Source: Corylus avellana
Lineage: Eukaryota; Streptophyta; Magnoliopsida; Fagales; Betulaceae
Length of the DNA stretch: 64,000 nucleotides
Assembly: GCF_901000735.1 (NCBI RefSeq)
Contig: NC_081547.1
Location: 12,073,156-12,137,155 of the forward strand
Reading direction: 5' to 3'
The notes under the pieces are model-generated. The model did not search any database, had not been told where the DNA came from, and saw nothing but the letters and a program-made list of their open reading frames with translations. Position numbers and translations under genes: made by a program. Each line of letters opens with the position of its first letter. Positions within the stretch are counted from its first letter, which is position 1. Positions 23,402-34,607 of the stretch are shown piece after piece.

Positions 23402-23815
23402 ACTATAGTCATACGCAAGTAAAATAACCGCATGCAATTGATCTTTTTTATTTTTTATTTTTTATTTAAAAGAAAAAAAAAATTTAAAAAAAAACTATGT
23501 CTCCTATATATTCGACAACATCATTGAAAACTGAAGGCGATAAATGTCTTAGGGCTTTTTTAATTTAGAAATATTATGGGTACCAAGTCTTTTACTAAGA
23601 TGATTATCAAAATGATATGAAACTTATTGATTGGTACGGTAACATTGTTCTTTATTAACTATTTTGATCGTCTCCAGTGAATATGCTCTACATCATTTTA
23701 GTATCTATCTCTTCTTGGTAAACAATTTATTAACTCTAGCATTTTTCATTTTAATTTGTCAATATCAATTTCTTCATTGCCTCTGGAGTTGCAATGCAGA
23801 ATATGAATAATACAT
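23402..23815. other. Intergenic DNA
   Basis: AT-rich, no gene or element border seen between the hAT MITE and the fold-back element. Confidence 0.6.
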
Positions 23816-24821
23816 AAAGAAAAATGCAAAATTAATCATTGTGGTTTACTTGATTTACAATTTACTCCTTGTGGTATCAAAACGAACTCAGAAGTCCCTG
23901 TGGTATGAAAAAAAAAAAAAAAAAAAAAAAAACAATTAAGTCCATACAGTTAAATTCCATTTATTAACTTAACCGATTCCGTTAGCGTGCCACGTCACAT
24001 CCAATAAAATTATGACACATGTCATGTTATATTTATGACTTTTAAAATGCACACTTGAATTTTCCACGTCATATTATTATGCCAACTAATACTCCCACCT
24101 TAGCTTTTTTTCACGTTAAACACATTAGGTAAAATATTTTTAAAAAACCTAATTCAACCAAGTTATTGATCTGTCGTCATCTTCTTCTTCTTCTTCACGA
24201 ATGTCGTGCTTTTTCAGCTTCTTCACCCAAGTTCATGCCTCCACTAGCAGGCGTGGAAGGCAAATCGTGACGCCGACCTGTACCGCAAAACTTCTTGCCA
24301 ACAACCCTGATCAAGATATAGAAATTTAGTTTCCAAAATCACTAATTCCGTCAAAAAAGAAAAGAAAAACAAATTGAATAAATCAAAACAGCAATTTGAA
24401 GTTTCTGTTGGTTTTTCGATGTGAACTATAAATCAAAACAGCAATCAGAAAACCAACAAAAACTTCAAATTGCTGTTTTGATTTATTCAATTCATTTTTC
24501 TTTTCTTTTTTGACGAAACTAGTGAATTCTTTTCAATGGAGTTTGGGTTAGAAAAATTCTTATTTAGAGATTTAATTGTTGCAAATAAAAATTGCTTTCG
24601 TTGTCCATAGATAAATTAATTTATAAGCACTCTGTAAACTTTTTGGAAATCAATTATTTTAAATTGTTAAAGATGTTGTGAGAAGTAACAAAGGACGTGA
24701 GAATATATACAAACTATGGTGATAGTCTGGAAATTAAATTTCTATATCTTGATCAGGGTTGTCGGCAAAGAAGTTTTGCGGTACGAGGCAACGTCACGAT
24801 TTGCCTTCCATGCCTGCAAAT

Positions 24822-26149
24822 TGTTGTGCCAAATATCTAACTAAACTAATAGGTAAATACTTGGTACGTTTTACTCGCAAGTGCACAAGATCAACGATAA
24901 TATAGCAGACAAATACGAGATCATTTCCACGAGGATTGGTAAATTATGTTTAAAAATAATTTCCTATCAAATAAAATTCAATTATCACGATTGAATTTAA
25001 TATAAAGAAATAAAATAAAAGATAAACTAAAACTAAAAAGAATTAGGGTTTTGATATCCACCACTAATCAGACTAATTAAGATAACAATATGACAATGCG
25101 CTAATTATACCGGTATATCTAATATTTGTCAACCTAAGGGTATGGGTGTCTACTCCTTAAGCTATTGATTTCTCAAAGCAACGAATTAGACATGGGTGTC
25201 TACTCTAATTCTTTTCTTTCTTCAAGGATTTAGCTTGGGTGTCTACTAAGTTGTTCTTTAAGAAAGCATAAATCTGTGAAAATCGACGAACACACAAGGC
25301 CTAGGGCATGGGTGTCTACTTCCGGTTCCCCATGTTGATTAACCCATGAATCCGACATGGATATCTTTTGTTACTCTTATTAAACTCAAGACTCGGTCAT
25401 CCAAATTGATTTAACTAACTAGTCCATATCACATGCATATGTTGGCCAGACAAACACATATGAGGAATACAAGATAACAGGTATTAATCAAGTTAAATAT
25501 ACCAAAATATAATTGTAGCAAAGACACCAATATTGCAATCTTAAAAAGACATGACTAGGGCTTCAATTTAGCCCTAATTAAAAATATAAACTACATAATG
25601 AAAATAAAAGGTGGAAGAGAAGAAAACCCAAACTCCTTTTGATCTAGCCTTCAGTTCATTTTCAGAACTTGTACCTTTTCTCTACACCTATTCCTAGAGG
25701 CTAAGAGGTCTATTTATACGCTTTAGAAGTCTTTGTTACACTAGTAAACCTAAGAAATTCGTAGGGTTCTATTCCTATTATAAGTGGGGCTTGGAAAATC
25801 CTAATATGGAAAGACTAGCATTTTGGCCACCTCTGATGTGTAACTAGCGCACGGGTGCGATCGATCGCAACCCGTGTGCACTCGATCGCACATGGCTGCT
25901 TCATGCTTTGTTTTTTCTGGTAGTGCGCTCGATCGCAGGGAACCTACCTTCGATCGCACTCACAGGAGCTCCAACTTTCCCAATTTCTCTCTTTGATCCC
26001 AAATCTTCCAGATTTACTTCATTTTCTTCCAAAAGCCTACAAAAGCATGGAAAAAACAAAAAAGAACTAAAATAACACAAATTAACAATATTAAGGAATT
26101 AACACACATAAGTTTAAGGGCTAAAATATGGATATTTTGGCACTTAACA
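24822..26149 (-). mobile_element. Solo LTR, reverse copy, nested in the fold-back element
   Basis: In plus direction it starts TGTTGTGCCAAA and ends GGCACTTAACA, the reverse of the LTR at 5408-6850. Flanks are CAAAT (24817-24821) and CAAGT (26150-26154). The uninterrupted left arm of the host element reads, in the same orientation, cctgctagtggaggc at this place, so the pre-insertion site is visible within the window. Length is 1328 bp against 1443 bp for the other copy. Confidence 0.85.
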
Positions 26150-26262
26150 CAAGTGGAGGCACGAACTTGGGTGAAGAAGCTGAAGAAGCATGATGTCCGT
26201 GAAGAAGAAAAAGAAGATGATGGCAGATCAATATTATGGTAGAATTAGGTTTTTTTAAAATA

Positions 26263-27338
26263 GGGAAATTATATCAAAACACATTGGGTAAGCATGGCAA
26301 AAATTTTTTGTCCCTAAGTTTTTTTTTTCGACAATTTACTGCGTCAATTGAAATGCGAATAAAATCTCTACCGTCAATTTTTTCACTGTTGTTTGATTGG
26401 TGGAAACGCATCACTTTACCACGTAAGCATAATAATTTTTTATTAATTTAACTTAAAAAAAATTAAAATTAAAAAAAATAGAAGGGATGGCCGGAAGCCT
26501 CCCTTGGCCACCCCAAACCACCTAAGGGTGGTTCACGAGCTACCCCATGGGTGGCCCGACCGCGAGCCACCCCAAGGGCTGTTAGGGGTGGCCCGCAGGC
26601 CACCTCTAAACCCTAGGGGTGGCTTGCGGCCACCCCAAACCACCTAAGGGGTGGCCTGTAGGCCACCCCTTAACCCAATGGGTGGTTGTGGGCCATCCCA
26701 AATCACCCAAGGGTTGGCCGCGAGCCACCCCCGGGGTGGTTTTGGGTGGCTCGTAGGACACCCTTAAAACCAAGGGGTGGCTGCGGGCCACCCCAAACCA
26801 TCCAAGGGGTAGCCGCAAGCCACCCCCGGGGTGGTTTTGGGTGGCCCGCAAGTCACCCCTAACCACCCAAGGGATGACCACTAGCCACCCCTAGGGTCAC
26901 AGGCCACCCTTAATAGCCCGGTGGCCGGTAGGCCACCCCAGGGGTGGTTTTGGGTGGCCTGCCCACCCCTAACCACCCAAGGAGTGGCCGCGAGCCACCC
27001 CTTGGGTTTAGGGGTGGCCTACAAGCCACCCGATGGGTGGTTAGGGGTGGATCGTAGGCCACCCCTAAACCCAAGGGGTGGCCAAGGGTGGCTTCCGACC
27101 CCTCTTCTATTAATTTTTTTTTAATTTTATTTAATTTGTAAATTAAATTAATAAAAAATTATTATGCTGACATGGCAAAACGATGTGTTTCAACCAATTT
27201 AACGATAGTTAAAAAAAATTTGACGGTAGGGATTTTTTTAGCATTTTGATTGACTCAGGGAATAAATTGTCGAAAAAAAAAACTTAGGGGCAAAAATATT
27301 TTGGGGTGCTTACCAAAGATGTTTTGATATAATTTTCG
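26263..27338. mobile_element. MULE-like element with GGTGGCC core, nested in the fold-back element
   Basis: Inverted repeats of about 200 bp: left begins gggaaattatatcaaaaca, right ends tgttttgatataattttcg. The flanks tttaaaata (26254-26262) and ttaaaaata (27339-27347) match at 8 of 9 positions, and the other arm of the host element shows the unoccupied site ttaaaaata. The core 26480-27100 is a dense series of GGTGGCC and GGCCACC blocks spaced 20-40 bp. Open frames through it are repeat artefacts. Confidence 0.85.
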
Positions 27339-27612
27339 TTAAAAATATTTTACCTGATGTGTTTAACGTGAAAAAAGCTAAGGTGGGAGTATTAGTTTGC
27401 ATAATATTAGTTTGCACAACATGTGTCATAATTTTATTGGATGTAACGTGGCACACTAACGGAATCCATTAAGTCAATGGATGGAATTTAACTGTAGGTA
27501 CTAAATTTTTTTTTTTTTTTTTTTTAAATCCATACTATTGGGACCTCTGAGTTCGTTTTGATACCACATGAAGTAAATTGTAAATTAGGTAAACTACATG
27601 GACTAATTTTGT

Positions 27613-28353
27613 TTCCTAATATATATTTACTCTACTAATTTGATATGATGCGTGGATTTTATTTTTACTTTAATGCATCAAATAAACATTTCAAACATGT
27701 TTAAAAACCATAGTTCAGATGAACAACTAGTTAGATGTTTGTCTAATCTCAAGATTCTAAAGATTTCGTGTTCTCCTAAAAGTAAATTAAGTAGTCAGAT
27801 ATGATTTTTTGTCCGCAAAGCTTCAAATTACTCTAATTCTATCTTATTGCTACTGTAGGAACGGCAATTATGGATGTGACAGATTTTTTAATATGCTTTT
27901 ATATGTACTTATAATGTTGACATCATACGTTACGCATATCTTAGGGCCGGTAATATTTTTGTTTATTTTTTTATTGAATTTTTTTATTTTTTAACTCGAA
28001 AACACTAATTAATTGAATAGATAGTTCAATAGTGACAAAAATAATATCTTTTTCTTCGAATCTATAAAAGTTCTCAGTGACAAAATTTGAGTGCTTTTTG
28101 CGTGCAGAGAGATTGGCACCAAGCCAGAGAACTCCTCCGAAGGTCAATGATGAAATCATGAGTTTCTTCAAAAGGTTGCTCCATTGTCCGACCTCTCATC
28201 GAAAATTGATATGAATTTACTAGGAGGGGTTTGGACTAGAAGATTGTCTATTTGTCAAAGCGATTATTGGCTAGAGATATGACGGAGATCTGATATCAGC
28301 GATTCACCTTCTCCCTTAAAGATGACAAAGCTCTTGTCCCATATGGTTTTAAT
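27613..28353. other. Unassigned DNA
   Basis: No supported gene. A 66-codon open frame on the minus strand (27971-28171) starts with a well-formed ATG context but shows no motif I recognise, and the surroundings look non-genic. Confidence 0.45.
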
Positions 28354-28789
28354 TAGGGATCTAAAACGGGTCCATTCACTTTATCCGTCAATCCGATAAG
28401 GATAAATTGGAACACAAGTTTTTTAGTTGAATCGGTCAGATCTTTAAATTTAAAACTGACTCGCAAATGACTCGATACGATCCGCTTGACCAATTTAATA
28501 AATGGGTCACAAATTGGTCAACATGTTAACCCATTTAAATCCAAATGTGACCGGTTTAACCTATTTGACCCGTTCCAACATGTATTTATTTTATATATAT
28601 TTCATTTCATAAATGGGTCAAGTGGGTCAACCAATTTATTATCGTTTATTAAACGGGTTAAGCGGGTCAATTCGTTTATGATCCAAACTTTCTTTTTTTT
28701 TTTTTTTTTTTGAAAGGGATCCAAACCTGTTTATGCAAAACCCTATTTCTTACCGAGTTCGTGAGTCGTGTCAAAAACTGTCAGCCCTA
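28354..28789. mobile_element. Probable hAT-type MITE
   Basis: Ends TAGGG and CAGCCCTA with 8-bp flanks gttttaat (28346-28353) and attttagt (28790-28797), 6 of 8 identical. The interior repeats aatgggtca, gggtcaa and gtttaac words in inverse pairs, as in other plant hAT MITEs. A T run lies near 28692-28711. Confidence 0.6.
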
Positions 28790-28899
28790 ATTTTAGTGGT
28801 CCTATTTTTCAAGAGGGGCTTGGGAAAAAATAGAGTTCTATGGATAAGGCTATTGAGCAGGTTTTTTATTTTATTTTATTTTATTTCATTTTTAATTTA

Positions 28900-29480
28900 G
28901 AAATGTTGATGCAATTTTCTGAGGGATAGTGACTCAGCAATTCAAGAGATGTGATCGCCTGCAAAATGAACAAATAGGATAAGAGCTTGCCGGGGTGTGC
29001 AGGCGGGGGATAGCTCCGATGCCGAAGTCGGTTGATGATTTTAGAGAAAGATCAAGTGAGCAGCATAGGTTAAGTGTGATTAACCAAAATACCTGGTTGG
29101 AGCTTCTCTTTTATAGGCATGGAAGGGTAGTTAGTGCCCCTAAATTCTCAACCCCATGTTCCCGAGGATCCATTGTGGGCAATGTTAAAGTCGTGGATAG
29201 TGGGAGATGTGGGGTCGCGTTGATGGCTTGACCACGTTCGTGTAGACGTGGGTTGCTGCTTTATTCTCGGGCGTGTCTACACGTGGCTCGACTTGGCAAT
29301 ATATGCTTGACCACGTTCATTGTGAATGTGGTTTCCTCTTCCTTTAACTGCTAACTTTCCCTTTTTACCCTTTGTGGGCTGGTATGACTTTGATATGGGC
29401 CTCTTATGCATGGGCCTGCTTAGTAGCAATGGTGTTTGGGGCCTATTTGGCATTGTGGCTGATCCATTACCCAACAAGAA
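28900..29480 (+). mobile_element. Ty3/gypsy-type LTR fragment
   Basis: The words gcctgcaaaatgaacaa, gccggggtgtgcaggcgg and gctccgatgccgaagtc are familiar from long LTRs of plant Ty3/gypsy (Tat/Ogre-like) elements. Neither LTR border nor internal coding is present. The assignment rests on recognition of wording, not on domains. Confidence 0.45.
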
Positions 29481-30757
29481 ATATTACTTTAGAGAGATGA
29501 ATGTCATGGCGAATGCTCATGTTCCTAAAATTAGAAACCCCTTATGGTCAATTATCTGAAAAGTGAGTAATGCTATAAATCAATCAACATTCTCTTTCTA
29601 ATTTTCAATCCTATGGAGCGTGGGCTTCACAATCAAAAGTTATCCCTACAAGTAATTTGGTGCTTGGGAATTGATTTTTTTGGTTGTGAAGACCATGTCA
29701 CATAGTATTGGAGGATGAAAGGAGGATGAGGGGTAAAGTATAAAATTTGTCGTTTAAAACTAGTTATGCACATCCTTGTTGACGAGGAACAAACTGCTTT
29801 TGAGAAAGTTATGTCGGCTCAAGAGCTTATGAGAAACCATCACAAAAGATCAAGCTCTCTTGAATGTACCCTCAGTAGCAGACACCTTAAGAGAATTTTA
29901 TATAGAATTGTCTTCTAACCTCTACCCTATAATGCCTTATAGATGGAATACACGAGCTTTGTATTTATAGGCTATGTCAGTGACCTTCAATTAAAACCTT
30001 TTCTTAATTATTCTTCACTTTAAGGAATAACAATCAAGTTATGATTCCATATATATATATATATATATATATTACCGAATACCTTAATTTGTGTCGAATA
30101 AAATCATATGTGCCAAGTGTGCCACATTTTGAATATTATGGGATTTCTAACATTCTTCCAATTGATCCTCATAACACATGAATTTCTTTAGGGTTTCTCG
30201 TATTTCAATAATGTCCATAACTTTATTTATTCCAAAACCATTACATAATTTGTCATCCACTCCATATATTACAATATATAATACTCTCTAAATTAGTACT
30301 TCATAAGCAATTGCACTTTATGAATGGATATAAGCCATTTGGGTCTAATTTTATTTATATCCCAAAATATAAAATTAATACATGTGCACAAAACTACTTG
30401 ATGTGTATAGACTAGTAGAGAGAAACTAAGTACAAAATGAGTAAATGAGTATTATATGACACACATCACTTTTAAACTGCTTTATCAGTAAACTTTTAAT
30501 CGTAGGATCCACAATCATCAATTTGGTATTTATATATTGAATATATACCTCATACCTCTCAATATTCTCTCTCATAATACTGAGATACTTGATGTCGATA
30601 TCCCTATTTCTGCTTCCATTCTTATTATTATTATTTTTTTTAAGAAAAAAAAAATTCTAGCAAAGTTATTGAAAATGATCTTGATTGGTATTGCTATTGA
30701 ATTGATAATTTTGAGACAACTAACAAAATTTCTCAGTTATAATGTATGTGTAGTGGT
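29481..30757 (-). mobile_element. Decayed LTR retrotransposon end
   Basis: Near 30148-30175 the minus strand reads a purine-rich gaggatcaattggaagaa directly followed by TGTTAGAAATCCC, the arrangement of a polypurine tract and an LTR start. The LTR would run to about 29750. The sequence to the right (30176-30757) would be internal DNA but has no recognisable protein. A TA run lies at 30052-30072. Confidence 0.4.
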
Positions 30758-30762
30758 TTAAC

Positions 30763-31279
30763 TGTAACACTCCGATCCCATATTGGGAAGATGGGAAAAA
30801 GCCCACATAGAGTGGATGATTTATAGAGATAGTTATGGGTGCTAAGTCTCACATTGCCTAGTTACTAGGTGAAACTGAGCTTTATAATGAATTCTAGGGA
30901 AACTCTAAATTGACTAGTACTTTTGGAGTAATAGCGCAGATGTGGCTAGCGCTTTTTCCTGGGTCGTTACAAGTGGTATCAGAGCCACCTAGTAACGCTA
31001 GCTCATGTGGTACTAGAGCATTGCATGACGTGGACCTGACAAGGACGTCAGGAGTTTAAGAGAGGGAGTTTGTAACACTCTGATCCCATATTGGGAAGAT
31101 GAGAAAAAGCCCACATAGAGTGAATGATTTATAGAGATAGTTATGGGTGCTAAGTCCCACATTGCCTAGTTAATAGGTGAAACTGGGCTTTATAATGAAT
31201 TCTAGGGAAACTCTAAATTGACTAGTCATTTTGGAGTAATAGCGCAGATGTGGCTAGCGCTTTTCCGTGGGTCGTTACA
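30763..31279 (+). mobile_element. Complete TRIM (miniature LTR retrotransposon)
   Basis: Two LTRs of 209 bp each (30763-30971, 31071-31279) start TGTAACACTC and end GTCGTTACA, with about ten differences by eye. Between them lie only 99 bp: a primer-binding site tggtatcagagcc at 30974-30986 and a polypurine tract aagagagggag just before the second LTR. The flanks are a perfect TTAAC (30758-30762, 31280-31284). There is no coding capacity, as expected for TRIMs. The tandem at 14632-15445 is the same family. Confidence 0.95.
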
Positions 31280-31381
31280 TTAACAGCATGCAATAAATTC
31301 TACCTAAATGGTAGAAGTGACAACTATAGTCTGTTGGCCACCTTTGTAAGATATAGCCCCTCCAATAAGAAGAAAAATATA

Positions 31382-31801
31382 GAGATAACTTCACTTTAAA
31401 CTCCTGAATTAACACGCGATTTGACAACCCCCCCCCCCTCCCTCCGCCCAAAAAAAAAACTTCAAAACTTCTCAATTTGAACCCCTCAAATTTTAACTGC
31501 AGTTAATTTGAATCCATCCATCAGATTTAGCCGTTAATTTCTAACGAAAATACCTAAAAAAACCAAAATATCCCTAATTTTCTTTTTTTCTTTTTTTTTT
31601 TAAAAAAAAAAATTGGATTTAAGGGTAAATTTGAAATTTTATAAAAAAATTCAGGGGTATAAACGTCATTGCCTCACTTTTAACGTTTAAAATCTGACGG
31701 AGGGATTCAAATTGGCTGCAATTGAAAGTTCGGAGGTTTTGAAGTTTGGTGGGGCTTGTCAAATTGCGTGGTAATTCAAGGATTTAAAGTAAAGTTACCC
31801 C
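31382..31801. mobile_element. MULE-type MITE
   Basis: Inverted ends gagataacttcactttaaa and tttaaagtaaagttacccc extend through words such as cgatttgacaa and ttgtcaaattgcg. Flanks aaaaatata (31373-31381) and aaaaattga (31802-31810) match at 7 of 9 positions. The centre is A/T homopolymer-rich and non-coding. Confidence 0.65.
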
Positions 31802-31811
31802 AAAAATTGAT

Positions 31812-32392
31812 CATGAAATAGACTTATGGCTATCTACACATCTACCAAAAATATGAATCTGAAGACCCAACCACTTTCAAATTGTTAGTGTGTCTATAGG
31901 TCAAGTGGCAGTCCTATGCTTCTTGCAAATACCTCATAACTTTCTTTACAACTCTCCAATGTTCAAAACCTGGGTTGCTTTGATATCAACCTAGTATACC
32001 TCATAACTTTCTTTACATCTTCTAGATGTGTGCATACATTAGGTTATCTACTGCAGATGCATATAGAATACTTTTCATATGCTCTTGTTCCAATGCATTT
32101 GGGTGACATTACTATTTACTGAATTTGTCCCTTCTAATAATAGTTGACATGCAAGATGTGTAGTCCCTCACTCTAAATCTCTCTAAAACCTTTTCATTGT
32201 AAGTCTTCTTAGACATTTTTAATATACCTTTTTTTTTATCTCTTTGAGTATTTTTTGTGTTAATAATATAAGAGACTTAACACAAATCTTTCATTTCAAA
32301 TTTTGAGAGATAAATTGTTTAATTTCATGTAGCAAACTTAAAGCATTGCTTGTAAGCAAAATATCATCTACATACACAACAAAAAAAAACAT
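31812..32392 (-). pseudogene. Ty1/copia reverse transcriptase, C-terminal fragment
   Basis: The minus strand encodes VVYVDDILLTSNALSLLHEI, with the YVDD core of copia reverse transcriptase, followed downstream by segments resembling EKVLERFRVRDYTS and the 'PLxxGDKFS...QMxxIPYASAVG' region in broken frames. Several stops and shifts make it a pseudogene. It joins in order with the copia fragment at 47446-48300; about 15 kb of CACTA-derived DNA separates them. No RNase H end was recognised. Confidence 0.75.
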
Positions 32393-32429
32393 TACTACCT
32401 GTCGTTTTTTAACTGCCAGCGAATAGGTT

Positions 32430-32780
32430 TTAAATGCCAAGAAAACCATCTTGGGGTTTAATTGTTGGTGTGAAGCTTGTATCGGGTAGCCCAATGTTAG
32501 GAAAATTATTTCCTGGCACGTAAACTACATGCCAGAAAAGTTTACTCATTTAATTTCTGTGGCAGGAAAATTATGTGCAAGAAAGTTTCTTGGCACATAA
32601 ATTTATATGCCAAGAAAGAATTTTCCTGGCACCTAGAAAATTCTATCCTGGCACATAAATTATTTGCTATGAAACTTGAATTTCTTGGCACATAGTTTAT
32701 GTGCCAATAAACTTGAATTTTATGGCATATATTTTTGTGCCAGGAAGAAACTAACTTATTGGTGTTTGATCAAATGCCAG
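32430..32780. repeat. CACTA subterminal repeats (TGGCACATAAATT family)
   Basis: At least ten imperfect copies of tggcacataaatt / aatttatgtgcca occur in both orientations at roughly 30-bp spacing. The comparable TTGGCA-rich tract at 47225-47450 would be the opposite end. Such motifs are the known binding substrate of TnpA-like proteins in this superfamily. Confidence 0.6.
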
Positions 32781-32808
32781 AAAGTGTAATTTCCTATTTT
32801 AAAAATAT

Positions 32809-32833
32809 GATTATACTGGAATCCAGTATAATC
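32809..32833. repeat. Perfect 12-bp palindrome with 1-bp centre
   Basis: gattatactgga and tccagtataatc flank a single A. It directly follows the subterminal repeats and precedes a T run. Function unknown; it could be a hairpin scar or a small insertion. Confidence 0.7.
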
Positions 32834-34590
32834 AATTTTCTTTTTTTTTTTTTTAAACAGAAATACAATCATTATAATCACAATATAATCACCATAAACT
32901 CCATGAGTGCTAGTGCTTATAGAAAACGAAAGAAGCTCCATGAGTGATAGTGCATTATACAAAACAAAAGCAATATGATCCTTTAAGTCCAAAAGCTCCC
33001 AAAGTCCAAACAAAAGTAATAAGTCCAAAAGTCCACATAACACAAAAAGCAACAAGGAAGATCCTGTAAGTCCAACAAAGCCATGTCCTCGACCATCATC
33101 TTTGAGCTGATTAGCTGAAGTATCACGTGTCTGTACTATAATGAGTATCAATGGTGTATCAGAAGCATATAGTTTCCCAAAGCATAGAAGAAAACCACAA
33201 ACAATTTCACACAGAGCATATGAACCATGTGTTAAAATAGAATGAAGGCTGAAAGAGGTTCAACATATAAACCACATACAAAACCAAAAACCTAAGTTAA
33301 TGGAATTGAAAACCTAATGCACACTAGCAACTCCTAGAACGCAATGCTCCGAAGAATACAAACTCAAGAATAAGAGAATCGAAGATCATTAAGTCTTAAG
33401 GATTGAGTTTGTAACCCTTAGGAAATCCAAAAAATGCAAACCTAAAACCTAAAAAGCATGAAGAGAGATGCAAAACATGATGTCAACTCTAAATGCATGC
33501 ACAAAGAAACACATAATCAACAAAAAGGTTTTGTAACACCAACAAATCTTTTCGTGACAGAGAGACCAAAATTGAGGAGAGACACATCTCAAACATGTTT
33601 CTAAAAACAACTTTCTTGCAACCATAAGAAATGCACATGCCACTTTTAAAGATACTCAAAATCAAACTTATGACAATCATAAGAAAAAGAGCACCAATCA
33701 TCATCACAATGTGTACCAAAAAACACAAAATTCCACAAACACGATGGTTTATCAATAGATTCAATGCAATTGTAGAAATGGAAAAGCTAAGGCATGTCAA
33801 GTGTTATGTGTGACAAATCCCACAAGCAAGGACACAAACTGACATAAGTAAGGAGATAAACACATCTCATTAAAAAATAAGATAATCCTTTACCACAAAG
33901 GTCAAACACTTTTCCTTGGGCTTCAGCAAAAAGTCACACACCCATTCCTCTTCAATTGTCCAAGGAAAGTTTTACAGTTTAAATGCCGTAGGTGTTTCAC
34001 CTTTTTCTGCAATGATTTGACACCGGCTCTTTCTATAAGGACTTCAAAAGCAATTTTCTAAGTATATGTTTAGTCAAAATTTTGATAAGCATTTGATCTT
34101 CGATCATATTTTGTTTGTCATTAAAAGAGGTGATGCAATGAAAATTTAAGCCTCATGTTTGACTTGCGAGGTTAATTTGAACTAGGGTGAACCAAATTTT
34201 TACATAAGAGTGTTTATCCAAACTAGCATATATAGTTATCTCAAGCTTGTGAAAAAAGTGTGCAAAGAAGATGACAATGCTTAGACAAGGCATTATGAAC
34301 AATTACATACAGACACATTTAAGCACAACCATCATATACATCAATTTCCAAGAAGAAGGCACACACTATGACGTAATAAGTGAACCAATCAATGAATGAC
34401 AAGAGGAAATGGGGAAGCTTTAAATGTGCATTTAAAGAAACAAGGTCTTCTCTCATTTTCTTCCAAAAATAAAAAATAAATAAACACACAAAAAAATGCA
34501 ATGCAAACAAAAGACTCAACTCAAACGACAATGATATATGCATGCAAAGAAAATAAAAATGAATGTCCTAGGATGCATGAACAAAAGCAT
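32834..34590. other. Unassigned transposon interior
   Basis: The minus strand near 32750-33150 has an open frame with a repeated L-rich pattern and the segment KDDGRGHGFVGL, which may be a tnp2 tail or leader DNA but is not recognised. 33200-34590 is A-rich in plus direction and resembles the non-coding or spacer part of a copia element. No gene could be supported. Confidence 0.4.
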
Positions 34591-34607
34591 AAAGCTCAAC
34601 CCCAGGC

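Larger units (their letters stand above)
23816..27612. mobile_element. Large fold-back (MULE-like) element with two nested insertions
   Basis: The left arm (23816 to about 24320) and right arm (about 24715-24821, 26150-26262 and 27339-27612) are inverted copies. Paired words include gtggtatcaaaacgaactc / gagttcgttttgataccac, cacgtcacatccaataaaat and its complement, and tgaagaagctgaagaagca near 26170. The loop 24321-24714 holds its own smaller palindrome (24343-24425 against 24438-24520). The right arm is split by a solo LTR and by a second MULE-like element. No transposase is encoded. The outer TSD is not clear. Confidence 0.75.

Noticed and set aside
26606..27124. Gly/Pro/His-rich frames on both strands
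   Set aside because: Products of translating the GGTGGCC repeat; open in many frames because the repeat lacks stops.
27971..28171. 66-aa minus-strand frame (MKKLMISSL...)
   Set aside because: No domain, no splice context and no neighbouring exons found; kept only as unassigned DNA.
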